56,337 nt of DNA from Clostridiales bacterium (GTDB taxonomy: Bacteria; Bacillota; Clostridia; Lachnospirales; Lachnospiraceae): positions 1-56,337 of the forward strand of contig JAQYAS010000130.1 of assembly GCA_029338615.1 (NCBI GenBank). The letters run 5' to 3'. The notes beneath the pieces are model-generated. The model did no database searches. It saw only the letters and a program-made list of their open reading frames with translations, and was not told the DNA's origin. Below, piece after piece: positions 29,856 through 39,203 of this stretch. The translations under genes were made by a program, and so were the position numbers. Position 1 is the stretch's first letter. The number at the start of each line of letters is the position of its first letter.

Positions 29856-31604
29856 TCAGGCATTATCAAGGAAGTGTTCCGTTCCAAGTCTCAAATGTAT
29901 GATCTTGTCATACTTTTTCTTGATAGCCCGTTTGAATTTTCTTGCCTCTTTATGAGAAAACATGCGCTCAAGATCTTCCATTCTGAGCAATGCCTGATCA
30001 TATAATATCTTGTACTTTATATTCCAGTCATACATGAGACTTGTACAATTATCTATACTGATACGAAGCGGAACCCCTTTGCTTTTGCCCGTCACAATGT
30101 TGGCATTCCATCGGCGTCTGCCCACGGAATTCTTCACATCAAACACAACCTCCGCTCCAGGGAATTTCCTCCATATAGCATCCAGAAAAGTTTTCAGGCT
30201 TTCCTTATCAAAATACCTCATCATATCATATACAACAAATAATATTGCCGTATCCTGTGGCTTTGTTATCTGATCCAGCCATCCATAATTGAACAGATCC
30301 GCCTCCACATTAACTTCCCGGTCTCTAGAATCCATATATCTTCTTCTTATATCTATACGCTCCGGAAAGTCAATATTGTACCATTTGATTCTTCCATTAT
30401 CAACCCGGGAGAACATGGTGTCCAATTCACATCCAACATTCACAATTATTCCATCAGCATATCTGTTGATAAAATTGTGAACCCTGTCATCAATCGCTAT
30501 CAGTCTCTCCATAATGACCGTTCTATCGTAAAATGTATATTGTGCATTGCGTTTTTTGTGTTCTATCCCTATTTTGTCTGCCAGTTTGATAGCCTCGCTG
30601 TCCTCATAAAGTTTTGGATATCGCTCTGCCAGCATAGCCCTGCACCATATATCAGTCTCCACATCGGGTGGAACTATGTCTGACTCACCTTTGATGCTTG
30701 CCACAATCTTTTTCATGATGCCACGGCATTCAGGAACATGCGGATGTTCCAAATAGTCATGAACCACGGCATAGTACTGATAATACTGTACCCTTGTATT
30801 GAGTCTTTTTACCTTTTCATATAGTTTTCTGGCATATCCGTTAAGCAGATCATTATCGACTGTAAATATGGCCATCTCATCGCAAATGTCTGTGAGATCA
30901 TAATTTATCGGACTTGTTATATCATTATGTCCTGCTGCTTCCTTTATCCAGTACTTCGAAAGGAATTTCCCGATTTCATCGGTATAATAGTACCTATACG
31001 CAAATTTCTTTCTGTTCTCCAGAAGTTTTACCATATCCGGATCTGAAAACTCTATATCCAGAACAGGTGATGCCAGCACTATCTTATCAGGTCTTCTTCC
31101 TCCTGTCTTCCACAACTGTATGGCAACAGTCAGTGCCAGACAGCCACCGGATGAATTGCCCACCAATACTATCCTGTCTACATCCTCCCTGCTGCACACC
31201 TTATCATATGCGTCAAGCAGCATATCCACCGCTTCAAGAACCGAGTGTTCCGGAGCAACAGGATATACAGGAATCACTGCACTATAGCCAGTTCTCTCCA
31301 CAGTATCAAATACAAAGCGCCACTCATTATGCGTTATCTGCGATATAAAACCACCGCCATGGAGAAAAAAGAAATAATCTTTGACCGATGCCCCCGATGG
31401 AGCAACACAGAAGCAAAGCCCTCCTTTTACGAACATAGATCGTATAGATATCTTATCCTCATTATATGCCGGCGGATTATAGTCCTCTCTTTTGTGCCTT
31501 TTAATCGCCGACTTACATATATCTGCAGCCTTTTTCCGCCTGTCGTCCAGCATCACACTGCCCAATTTTTCAATTGCAATATTCAAATAATTCTGACTGC
31601 TCAT
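29856..31604 (-). CDS. Fusion: HSL-type alpha/beta-hydrolase plus LCM-type (leucine carboxyl/O-methyltransferase) domain
   Basis: N-half HGGGF and GNSSGG esterase motifs; C-half FINRYADGIIVNVGCELDTMFSRVDNGRIKWYNIDFPERIDIRRRYM LCM-like SAM-MTase. Confidence 0.85.
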   Translation of the reverse strand: MSSQNYLNIAIEKLGSVMLDDRRKKAADICKSAIKRHKREDYNPPAYNEDKISIRSMFVKGGLCFCVAPSGASVKDYFFFLHGGGFISQITHNEWRFVFDTVERTGYSAVIPVYPVAPEHSVLEAVDMLLDAYDKVCSREDVDRIVLVGNSSGGCLALTVAIQLWKTGGRRPDKIVLASPVLDIEFSDPDMVKLLENRKKFAYRYYYTDEIGKFLSKYWIKEAAGHNDITSPINYDLTDICDEMAIFTVDNDLLNGYARKLYEKVKRLNTRVQYYQYYAVVHDYLEHPHVPECRGIMKKIVASIKGESDIVPPDVETDIWCRAMLAERYPKLYEDSEAIKLADKIGIEHKKRNAQYTFYDRTVIMERLIAIDDRVHNFINRYADGIIVNVGCELDTMFSRVDNGRIKWYNIDFPERIDIRRRYMDSRDREVNVEADLFNYGWLDQITKPQDTAILFVVYDMMRYFDKESLKTFLDAIWRKFPGAEVVFDVKNSVGRRRWNANIVTGKSKGVPLRISIDNCTSLMYDWNIKYKILYDQALLRMEDLERMFSHKEARKFKRAIKKKYDKIIHLRLGTEHFLDNA

Positions 31605-31824
31605 ATTCCACCGTCCCCCAATTATGCTGCACCATCCACGCAAATCACAATATATGCAATTATTTTCACACATGTCACTAATATAATCAAGAAATGATTT
31701 TTATTTCCTGTTGCATTATCACGTATTTGTGCTATTATAATTCCGTCAGTGTGGGGTTTACCACCTGTTTTTTGTTACAGATAATCCGGCTGTTATATAT
31801 GGCAGCATCAGAAAGGCAGAACAT

Positions 31825-32211
31825 ATGAATATCACAATGTTAAAAAGCAAAATACACAGAGCTGTCGTAACTCAGGCAGAACTGAATTATGTTGGAAGTA
31901 TAACTGTGGATTCTGAACTTCTCAAGGCCGCAGGAATCCTTGAATACGAATTAGTTCAGATCGTTGACATCGAGAATGGTAATCGTTTTGAGACATACAC
32001 CATTGCCGGAGAGCCCGGTTCAGGTGTTATGTGTCTCAACGGTGCAGCCGCCAGACAGGTTCAGCTCGGGGATCACATCATCCTCATGTGCTATGCATCC
32101 ATGACTCCTGAGGAAGCCAAAACGCACACACCAAAGGTTGTATTTGTCAACGATGACAATTCGATCTCACGAATCACCGATTACGAAAAACATGGAGAGT
32201 TATTCAGCTAA
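31825..32211 (+). CDS. panD: Aspartate 1-decarboxylase
   Basis: [87 protein letters not shown]. Confidence 0.97.
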   Translation: MNITMLKSKIHRAVVTQAELNYVGSITVDSELLKAAGILEYELVQIVDIENGNRFETYTIAGEPGSGVMCLNGAAARQVQLGDHIILMCYASMTPEEAKTHTPKVVFVNDDNSISRITDYEKHGELFS

Positions 32212-32225
32212 ACATTTATATATCA

Positions 32226-32268
32226 AAAAGGACTATCCAGTGCCACCTGCACTGGATAGTCCTTTTTT
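32226..32268. terminator. Bidirectional terminator between panD and the HAD gene
   Basis: AAAAAGGACTATCCAGTGC...GCACTGGATAGTCCTTTTTT. Confidence 0.9.
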
Positions 32269-33005
32269 CAGTTTTCAAGAATTCTGTTGCAGAGTTCCTT
32301 TATATCAATAGGATCAACCGCAATATCCGCCTTTATGTCTCTTGCATCGTCATCTGCAGGCGATATATCTGAATGTACATAACATGTATGCAGTCCCGCC
32401 TGTCTGGCCGCCATTATGTCACATATGGCATCATTTCCTATCATTATAGTCTTGCCCGGATTAATATGATTTCTCTCCAGAAGCTGCTGATAGAATGTGG
32501 CATCAGGCTTCATTGCGCCAAAATCTGATGACAGAGAAATATCCTCAAAATATTTCTCTATGCCAAGCTCCTGTATCTCTGGAAGCGTGAACACCCTCTG
32601 CGCATTTGACAGCACATACAGTTTTTTGCCTGCAAGGGTCAGTTCTTCCAGCATGTCTATGACGCCATCATACAACCTGATATATTCCGTTGACGCTCTC
32701 CTGAACTCCCGAGCAGCTTTAACCGTAAGTTCCGCACAGTCATCCGCCGTCTGATCCTTCTTCCTGGTGAGTTGTTCGAATACGTCGAGGATCTGAATTT
32801 CAGGAAACTTAAAACGCTTCTTGGCCATAGCCTGTTCTGCACGCCTTATCTGTCGTTTATATCTGGATCTCAATCCCGCAGGGTTATACTTTACGCCGTA
32901 TTCTGCATAGAAACCACACATATGCTTCCACACATCTATGGATTCCTCATCGGTATGTATATCTATCAGCGTTCCATACAAGTCAAATATCACGTTATCA
33001 TACAC
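32268..33005 (-). CDS. HAD-IA family hydrolase (YjjG-like)
   Basis: VIFDLYGTLIDIHTDEES; LYVLSNAQ; KPDATFYQQLLERN; MIGNDAICDIMAARQAGLHTCYV. Confidence 0.9.
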   Translation of the reverse strand: MYDNVIFDLYGTLIDIHTDEESIDVWKHMCGFYAEYGVKYNPAGLRSRYKRQIRRAEQAMAKKRFKFPEIQILDVFEQLTRKKDQTADDCAELTVKAAREFRRASTEYIRLYDGVIDMLEELTLAGKKLYVLSNAQRVFTLPEIQELGIEKYFEDISLSSDFGAMKPDATFYQQLLERNHINPGKTIMIGNDAICDIMAARQAGLHTCYVHSDISPADDDARDIKADIAVDPIDIKELCNRILEN

Positions 33006-33033
33006 TATCTCTATTCCTCCAACATTCTTTATT

Positions 33034-33828
33034 CTACCTGTAGGCAGCCCTCACTCCGCCAATATATTTTGCTCTGGTTCTGGCCATCACCACATGAGCT
33101 CCGCCAACCATACTATGTTCTGATCTGACAGGAACGGCAACCGGTGCCAGATGCATACCTATCAAGGTATCACCTATATCTATGCCCGCCTGAGCCTGGA
33201 TCTGCTCGATAGCCACAGGCTCCTCCATCCTTGCATACGCTGCCGTAGCGAATGATCCGCCTGCCTTGAGCTGCGGGACAACATTTACAATAGGAATACG
33301 ATTTTCCTTTGCATACTTCTTTTCCACAATAATTGCCCTGTTGAGATGTTCACAGCACTGAGCAGCCATGAATATACCTGTTCCATCCAACTCATCAAGT
33401 ATAGCGTTCACTATACATTTGCCGATCTCTTCACTGGAAAATGAACCAATACGCATATTTGCCACTTCACTGGATGAACACCCTATAACCAGCGCATCAC
33501 CAGGTTCAAGGTCTGCAACAGCAAGGAGATCCTTCACCGCACCGCGGACCTCTCTGTCTATCTCATCCAGATGTGTAAATCTCTGATCCGATATTCCATG
33601 TCCGGCAGGTCTGAGTCCATCATCCTCCGCAGCCGGTTCTTTGGCAGGTTTTTCCCCCTCACCTGTATACTCTTCATATTCCTTTCTATCAATGGATACA
33701 GGTACGCCGGTTTTACCCAGCACCGTAACTCCTCCATACCATGTGCTGTCCACATCCAGAATATCACCCACATTGTATTCCATGGAATACTCGTCTTTTT
33801 TGTATATTATTTTTACCCTATCTGACAT
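33034..33828 (-). CDS. TIGR01440/UPF0340 family protein with N-terminal extension
   Basis: GDALVIGCSSSEVANMRIGSFSSEEIG, FMAAQCCEHLNRAIIVEK, GGSFATAAY, GIDIGDTLIGMHLAPVAVPVR. About 80 aa precede the family core. Confidence 0.85.
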   Translation of the reverse strand: MSDRVKIIYKKDEYSMEYNVGDILDVDSTWYGGVTVLGKTGVPVSIDRKEYEEYTGEGEKPAKEPAAEDDGLRPAGHGISDQRFTHLDEIDREVRGAVKDLLAVADLEPGDALVIGCSSSEVANMRIGSFSSEEIGKCIVNAILDELDGTGIFMAAQCCEHLNRAIIVEKKYAKENRIPIVNVVPQLKAGGSFATAAYARMEEPVAIEQIQAQAGIDIGDTLIGMHLAPVAVPVRSEHSMVGGAHVVMARTRAKYIGGVRAAYR

Positions 33829-33844
33829 ATCTGCCGTCTCCTTC

Positions 33845-34375
33845 CTACATACGCTTTATCAGCTTATACAAATACCGGCCATACATGACCGTCATAACCT
33901 TCTCATACTCATCTTTGGTCACGTACTCGCCATAAGTCATCATCTCATATGTGACCCCTGCCTCCCTGACCTGATAGTCAAGGCAATTCAAACCATTGTG
34001 TTCATAAAATGCTTTCCTGCGGCACCTCTGTTCGTAATTTGGTGCATCATCATCCAGAGGTTCTATATTCAAAAATAATTTTACATCCGGATATTGCTTT
34101 CTGACATGATCGAGCACTTTTGATCCATACCCTTTATCCCTGACACTGTCATCTATTGCGAGGAACATAAGTGTCTTTACCTTATCAGTCCCTACCACAT
34201 AAGTCAGCCCGACAAATGTATCGCCATCCACAACAGCGCTGAACTTTGCGGTTCCCTGGGCACATCTCCTCCTCATCATCCATAAAGGAGGTCGTTCTTC
34301 CCTTGGGAAAGCCGTTACGAACAAACTTTTCACCTGAGCCCTATACCCTTTTGCATCTACAAATTTCAAATTCAT
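33845..34375 (-). CDS. GNAT family N-acetyltransferase
   Basis: GLTYVVGTDKVKTLMFLAIDDSVRDKGYGSKVLDHVRKQYP. Confidence 0.8.
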   Translation of the reverse strand: MNLKFVDAKGYRAQVKSLFVTAFPREERPPLWMMRRRCAQGTAKFSAVVDGDTFVGLTYVVGTDKVKTLMFLAIDDSVRDKGYGSKVLDHVRKQYPDVKLFLNIEPLDDDAPNYEQRCRRKAFYEHNGLNCLDYQVREAGVTYEMMTYGEYVTKDEYEKVMTVMYGRYLYKLIKRM

Positions 34376-34390
34376 CTCATCATCTCTCTG

Positions 34391-35347
34391 CTAATTCGCA
34401 TATTTTATATCAATATTTCCAGATCCCGATGCTGCTGTGCACTGCTGATTTGTCGCAAGTGAGGATCCTGGAATGCTGATTTCTCCATCGGCACTCTCCA
34501 CCTTGAATATCTTCTCTGTCAAAAGAGTGATCCTGATATCCCCCTTTTGGGATTCAAAATCCAGCAATGGTGCATCACTTTCTTCCACCGATATATCTCC
34601 TCCATCCGACTCAAACAATGCACTGCCCCCCGATGTGATATTATATCCTGTCAGTGCACCATCTCCGGATGACGCAAATATACTGCCTGCATCCACATTC
34701 ATAATTGTAAAATCGCCGCTTTTTCCAGCAACTTTCATCACATCTGTCCTAACCGTGGCAATTGTAACATCGCCAGACGAGGTCTGTATATTTATATTAT
34801 TCCCTGTCATTCCTGACAAAAACGTATCACCACTCTTCTGATGTACATCAAACCTGCTGCATTCAAGCTGAGCACTCGAAGAAACATTACCGGTTTCCGT
34901 TTCTATAGAAACAGACCCATATCTGGTCTTTGGCAAACTGATCGTTATATATGGATCATCACCAAATCCCAGATCGGAACCAAGCAACCTGTCATCTACG
35001 CATGATATTGAAAGAACGCCATCCACCACCCTCACAGAATGTACCACACTGTCTGAATTGTAATATGACACCTTGCAACGGCCATCGTCTGAAGTGTTAA
35101 GAACTATATCCATATCAGGCGCTGCCTTTACTTCTATATCCCCAAATACATCATTCACTGTCTCCACATATTCTGTGTAGGCGCTTTTAACGTTATTATT
35201 CTTTTCTTTTTTTATGCTGATCCTGGCCTGTCTTCCAAGAACTGCCGCCGCTACAATAACGCAGAGCACAACCGCTGCAACCACAACTGTTATCGCTCTC
35301 ATTACCCATTTTGCTGCCTTCAAAATATATTTACCTCGTTCTGCCAT
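34391..35347 (-). CDS. DUF4097 family beta-strand repeat protein with N-terminal TM
   Basis: Repeats such as SGDTFLSGMTGNNINIQTSSGDVTIATVRTDVMKVAGKSGDFTIMNVDAGSIFASSGDGAL. Confidence 0.85.
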   Translation of the reverse strand: MAERGKYILKAAKWVMRAITVVVAAVVLCVIVAAAVLGRQARISIKKEKNNNVKSAYTEYVETVNDVFGDIEVKAAPDMDIVLNTSDDGRCKVSYYNSDSVVHSVRVVDGVLSISCVDDRLLGSDLGFGDDPYITISLPKTRYGSVSIETETGNVSSSAQLECSRFDVHQKSGDTFLSGMTGNNINIQTSSGDVTIATVRTDVMKVAGKSGDFTIMNVDAGSIFASSGDGALTGYNITSGGSALFESDGGDISVEESDAPLLDFESQKGDIRITLLTEKIFKVESADGEISIPGSSLATNQQCTAASGSGNIDIKYAN

Positions 35348-35504
35348 GTATTATTAATCACTTGCATCTATACCATTATATATACAAAACGGATGTATTG
35401 CAAATCCTGTGGCGTAGGGCATTTGTCCAGCTCCACAATGCAATAAAGGCTATTTGAAAGAATTTTTCTGACATTTGAATTTTCTGAATGAAATCCCACA
35501 AAAA

Positions 35505-35545
35505 ATCCACAGAATTTTTAGATAACTGCCAAAAATTCTGTGGAT
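35505..35545 (-). terminator. mgsA terminator
   Basis: ATCCACAGAATTTTT...AAAAATTCTGTGGAT followed by TTTTT on the minus strand. Confidence 0.85.
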
Positions 35546-35567
35546 TGCACAAATCTGAATTATTTAA

Positions 35568-36044
35568 TTATTTTCCCAGGTTATTTGCCCTGTTGTCGAT
35601 ATTCTTCTGGAAATTGATGACCTTATGGTCATAAGGCTCATCCATAAGTTTCGACTGTATCATAAAATCCGCTGTGGCTTTGTTGTTCGCCATAGGTATG
35701 TCATACACCTGGGCGATACGGAGTAATGCCTTCACATCCGGATCATGGGGAGCAGCTGTGAGGGGATCAGAGAAGAACACTACAAAATCTATTCTACCCT
35801 CCACTATCTTGGCACCGATCTGCTGGTCTCCGCCAAGTGGGCCGCTGTTGTAACCCTTCACCTGAAGGTTTGTCCTGTCTGTTATCATGCGGGCTGTTGT
35901 TCCCGTTCCACACAGCTCGTGCTGTTTTAGTATGTCTTTGTTATCTTCACACCATCTGATGAGTTCTTCCTTCTTGGCATCATGGGCTATAAGGGCTATT
36001 CTCTTCTGCTTTGGTATGGTCATTGTGATATAATCTGCACTCAT
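35568..36044 (-). CDS. mgsA: Methylglyoxal synthase
   Basis: IALIAHDAKKEELIRWC; LCGTGTTARMI; SGPLGGDQQIGAKI; FSDPLTAAPHDPDVKALLRI. Confidence 0.96.
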   Translation of the reverse strand: MSADYITMTIPKQKRIALIAHDAKKEELIRWCEDNKDILKQHELCGTGTTARMITDRTNLQVKGYNSGPLGGDQQIGAKIVEGRIDFVVFFSDPLTAAPHDPDVKALLRIAQVYDIPMANNKATADFMIQSKLMDEPYDHKVINFQKNIDNRANNLGK

Positions 36045-36514
36045 ATCTGTACCTCCTGTTCCTGTAATTTTATCATTTCTTCTTTAATTCCAATACGTTC
36101 AATACGATTGAGCAAGGCCGGCTTGTTTTTCTAAAAAACATCGTGTCTCTTCCCGACAACAAATCTTTCATATTCTACAACCTGTAAGCATTACTTCTAC
36201 ACATTTACTCTACCCAATCTGTCCATTATTTTCAATACAAAACATAACAATACAGAAAATTTTTACCATATTGTTACATTTGTGAATTTGCCGAACTTTC
36301 CTCTGTTTTTTCTCCCATCTGTGTGGTATTCTCTTATAGAATGCTTTATAATTTTAAGTATTATTTCTTATTACATTATTTTGTAAGAATGTTTCTGTCC
36401 CCAGCCAGAACTAGTTCTATCTATCACTTAGTTTTTGGGCAGAACAATTTTTCATAAAGAGATACGCAGGCAATTCATGTGCCTGCTCAATTATAGTTTA
36501 AGGAGATTCACAAG

Positions 36515-37987
36515 ATGAGAAAAATTGGCTTTGACAATGACAAATATCTGTCCATGCAGTCTGAGCATATCAGAGAGAGGATCGGACAGTTCGGAGACAA
36601 GCTATATCTGGAATTCGGCGGAAAGTTATTCGATGACTATCATGCCTCCAGAGTTCTTCCTGGATTTGCACCGGACAGTAAGCTTCAGATGCTCCTCCAG
36701 CTTGCAGATCAGGCAGAGATGATCATTTCCATCAACGCCGCCGACATAGAGCGCAACAAGATCAGACATGACATCGGCATCACTTACGATCAGGACGTCA
36801 TCAGACTGATCGGCGTATACAAAGAAAAGGGATTATACGTCAGCAGCGTAGTCATTACAAGATATGCCGGCCAGTCTTCCGCAGACGCATTCCAGAAGAA
36901 GCTTGAAGCAATAGGAATCAAGGTTTACCACCACTATTCAATCGATGGATACCCAAACAACATAGAGAAGATAGTAAGCGACGAAGGCTACGGCAAGAAC
37001 GATTATGTCGAAACCTCAAGACCTCTCGTCATCGTCACAGCACCAGGACCTGGAAGCGGCAAGATGGCTACATGTCTCTCCCAGCTCTACCACGAGAATA
37101 AGCGCGGCGTGAAGGCAGGTTATGCAAAGTTTGAGACATTCCCAATCTGGAATATTCCTCTCAAGCATCCGGTCAACCTTGCTTACGAGGCTGCAACAGC
37201 CGACCTCAACGATGTGAACATGATTGATCCGTTCCATCTGGATGCATATGGCGAGACTACGGTCAACTACAATCGTGACATAGAGATATACCCTGTTCTT
37301 GCGGCTATGTTTGAAGGAATCTACGGACACTGCCCATACAAGTCCCCTACAGACATGGGTGTCAACATGGCAGGAAACTGCATCGTTGACGACGAGGCAT
37401 GTCAGGAGGCTTCAAAACAGGAGATCATAAGAAGATACTATCAGTCAGTGAACAGATTTGTCAGAGACAAGGCAACAAAGGATGAGGTCTACAAACAGGA
37501 ACTCATCATGAAGCAGGCAAAGATCACCGTGGATGACCGCGCCGTTGTCCCTGTTGCCAACAAGCTTGCCGAAGAGACAGGTTCTGCTGCCGCTGCACTT
37601 GAGCTGCCAGACGGAACAATCGTCACAGGTTCAACCTCCGACCTTCTCGGTCCTTCATCAGCTGTTCTCCTGAACGCCATCAAGATTCTTGGCAGCATCG
37701 ACAAGAAGACACACCTGATCTCAAGGACATTTATCGAGCCTATACAGAAGCTCAAGACCCAGTATCTTGGCAGCAAGAATCCGAGACTCCACACAGACGA
37801 GGTTCTCATAGCCCTGTCCATGTGTGCCGTATCAGACCCCAATGCCAAGCTTGCACTGCAACAGCTTCCAAAGCTTGCCGGATGCCAGCTCCACACATCA
37901 GCCATACTGTCAGCGGTTGATATGAACACATTCAAGAAGCTTGGAATTGAGTTCACAAACGAAGCTGTGTATGAGGGAAAGATGTAA
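36515..37987 (+). CDS. DUF1846 domain-containing protein
   Basis: MRKIGFDNDKYLSMQSEHIRERIGQFGDKLYLEFGGKLFDDYHASRVLPGF; full-length 490 aa. Confidence 0.93.
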   Translation: MRKIGFDNDKYLSMQSEHIRERIGQFGDKLYLEFGGKLFDDYHASRVLPGFAPDSKLQMLLQLADQAEMIISINAADIERNKIRHDIGITYDQDVIRLIGVYKEKGLYVSSVVITRYAGQSSADAFQKKLEAIGIKVYHHYSIDGYPNNIEKIVSDEGYGKNDYVETSRPLVIVTAPGPGSGKMATCLSQLYHENKRGVKAGYAKFETFPIWNIPLKHPVNLAYEAATADLNDVNMIDPFHLDAYGETTVNYNRDIEIYPVLAAMFEGIYGHCPYKSPTDMGVNMAGNCIVDDEACQEASKQEIIRRYYQSVNRFVRDKATKDEVYKQELIMKQAKITVDDRAVVPVANKLAEETGSAAAALELPDGTIVTGSTSDLLGPSSAVLLNAIKILGSIDKKTHLISRTFIEPIQKLKTQYLGSKNPRLHTDEVLIALSMCAVSDPNAKLALQQLPKLAGCQLHTSAILSAVDMNTFKKLGIEFTNEAVYEGKM

Positions 37988-38075
37988 TTGTTATTTGTCT
38001 GTTGACTTTACGGATATTTTCCCTTGAATGCAGGTTTTTAATAAAAAGAAAAAATTTATCCTTTTGATAAAATAA

Positions 38076-38128
38076 AACGGCTGAAAGATACAATCACATC
38101 CAAGATTGTACCTTTCGGCCGTTTTATT
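38076..38128. terminator. Bidirectional terminator
   Basis: AAACGGC(T)GAAAG(A)TACAATC...GATTGTACCTTTCGGCCGTTTT. Confidence 0.8.
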
Positions 38129-38192
38129 GTTGTTTAGAGAAATTCTATGGTTTTTTTGCGCTTATAACAACTATTTAGGCAAAAACATTGTG

Positions 38193-38864
38193 CTATCTCT
38201 TCTCCTTATACATCATGAGATGCGCCACCATAAGAAGTGCACTTGATATCCAGATAGACTTGAGCCCCAGGTGAAGTGTGCACACGCCGCCAGCTCCGGC
38301 ACCTAGTGCAAATATGATGATGATTCCATAATAGTGCATGGCCTTTCTGAGCGCTCCCGGTTCCTTGTCTCTTAAATATACAGACAGGCTCTCTGTTCCG
38401 CTTCGGAGATTTCCTATGCACATGGTGCTGGCATAACCGTATCCATTTACCTTTCTGAAGGTCTGAACCTGCATGGAGCAGGCAAATGACACAAGCATAG
38501 TGGCAAGCAGGTTGAACCTCACCGGCATGAATCCAACCGCAAACAGTATAACAATCTCCATAAGGACAACTATCTGCCTCCAATGGATGCGGGAAGCATT
38601 CTTGTATTTGTGGCTTATCCTCTCCGCCACCAGTACGCCCAACGCAAATGCAATTATCGGGAAAAGGTATCTTAATGCAATCTTTAGATCCCCCATCATA
38701 ATGTGCTGGCTCATAAGAACCACATTTCCTGTCTGGGCATTGGAGAAAACCTCATCCCTGGCGTTGTATGTATAGGCATCCTGAAAACCTCCTGACAGTG
38801 CAAGTATGGCACTTAAGAGAAATGTCTCGGATGTCTGTCTGAGTTCACGATTCTTTCTTTGCAT
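38193..38864 (-). CDS. YoaK family (DUF1275) membrane protein
   Basis: LALSGGFQDAYTYNARDEVFSNAQTGNVVLMSQ; multi-TM. Confidence 0.9.
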   Translation of the reverse strand: MQRKNRELRQTSETFLLSAILALSGGFQDAYTYNARDEVFSNAQTGNVVLMSQHIMMGDLKIALRYLFPIIAFALGVLVAERISHKYKNASRIHWRQIVVLMEIVILFAVGFMPVRFNLLATMLVSFACSMQVQTFRKVNGYGYASTMCIGNLRSGTESLSVYLRDKEPGALRKAMHYYGIIIIFALGAGAGGVCTLHLGLKSIWISSALLMVAHLMMYKEKR

Positions 38865-39128
38865 GGTATTGTCTCTTTTCAGTCTAAATTTAATTGATAT
38901 CTTACTCTACGGGCACACTGCCTGCAAAATCACATTCATTTAAATAAGATAGCACAAAATTCTTATTTTACAAGGTGTATACTTTTATAAATCTTTCATA
39001 AAAGTATACGCCTTATTGAAATTTCTCTTTCAGCAGGCTTCTATACTTACACAATAATAATATTGTGCAGCAACTTGACAATCGATAGTATTACGCTATT
39101 CTAGAATTATATTGTCAGGTGAACTATT

Positions 39129-39178
39129 AAAGGGGGCTGTCGCTTTAACGAATAAAATTCGCAAATTGACAGCCCCCT
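39129..39178 (-). terminator. Terminator of the permease-ADH gene
   Basis: AAGGGGGCTGTC...GACAGCCCCCTT. Confidence 0.85.
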
Positions 39179-39203
39179 TAATCAATATTTAAAATTATTT
39201 ATT

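Noticed and set aside
31740-31824. Possible riboswitch upstream of panD
   Set aside because: Only a weak 3-bp hairpin and a plausible promoter are visible; no PAN-motif-like structure recognised.
38977-39009. Perfect 12-bp inverted repeat GTATACTTTTAT/ATAAAAGTATAC
   Set aside because: Real palindrome, but AT-rich and in an intergenic region with another terminator nearby; no gene-specific context to claim function.
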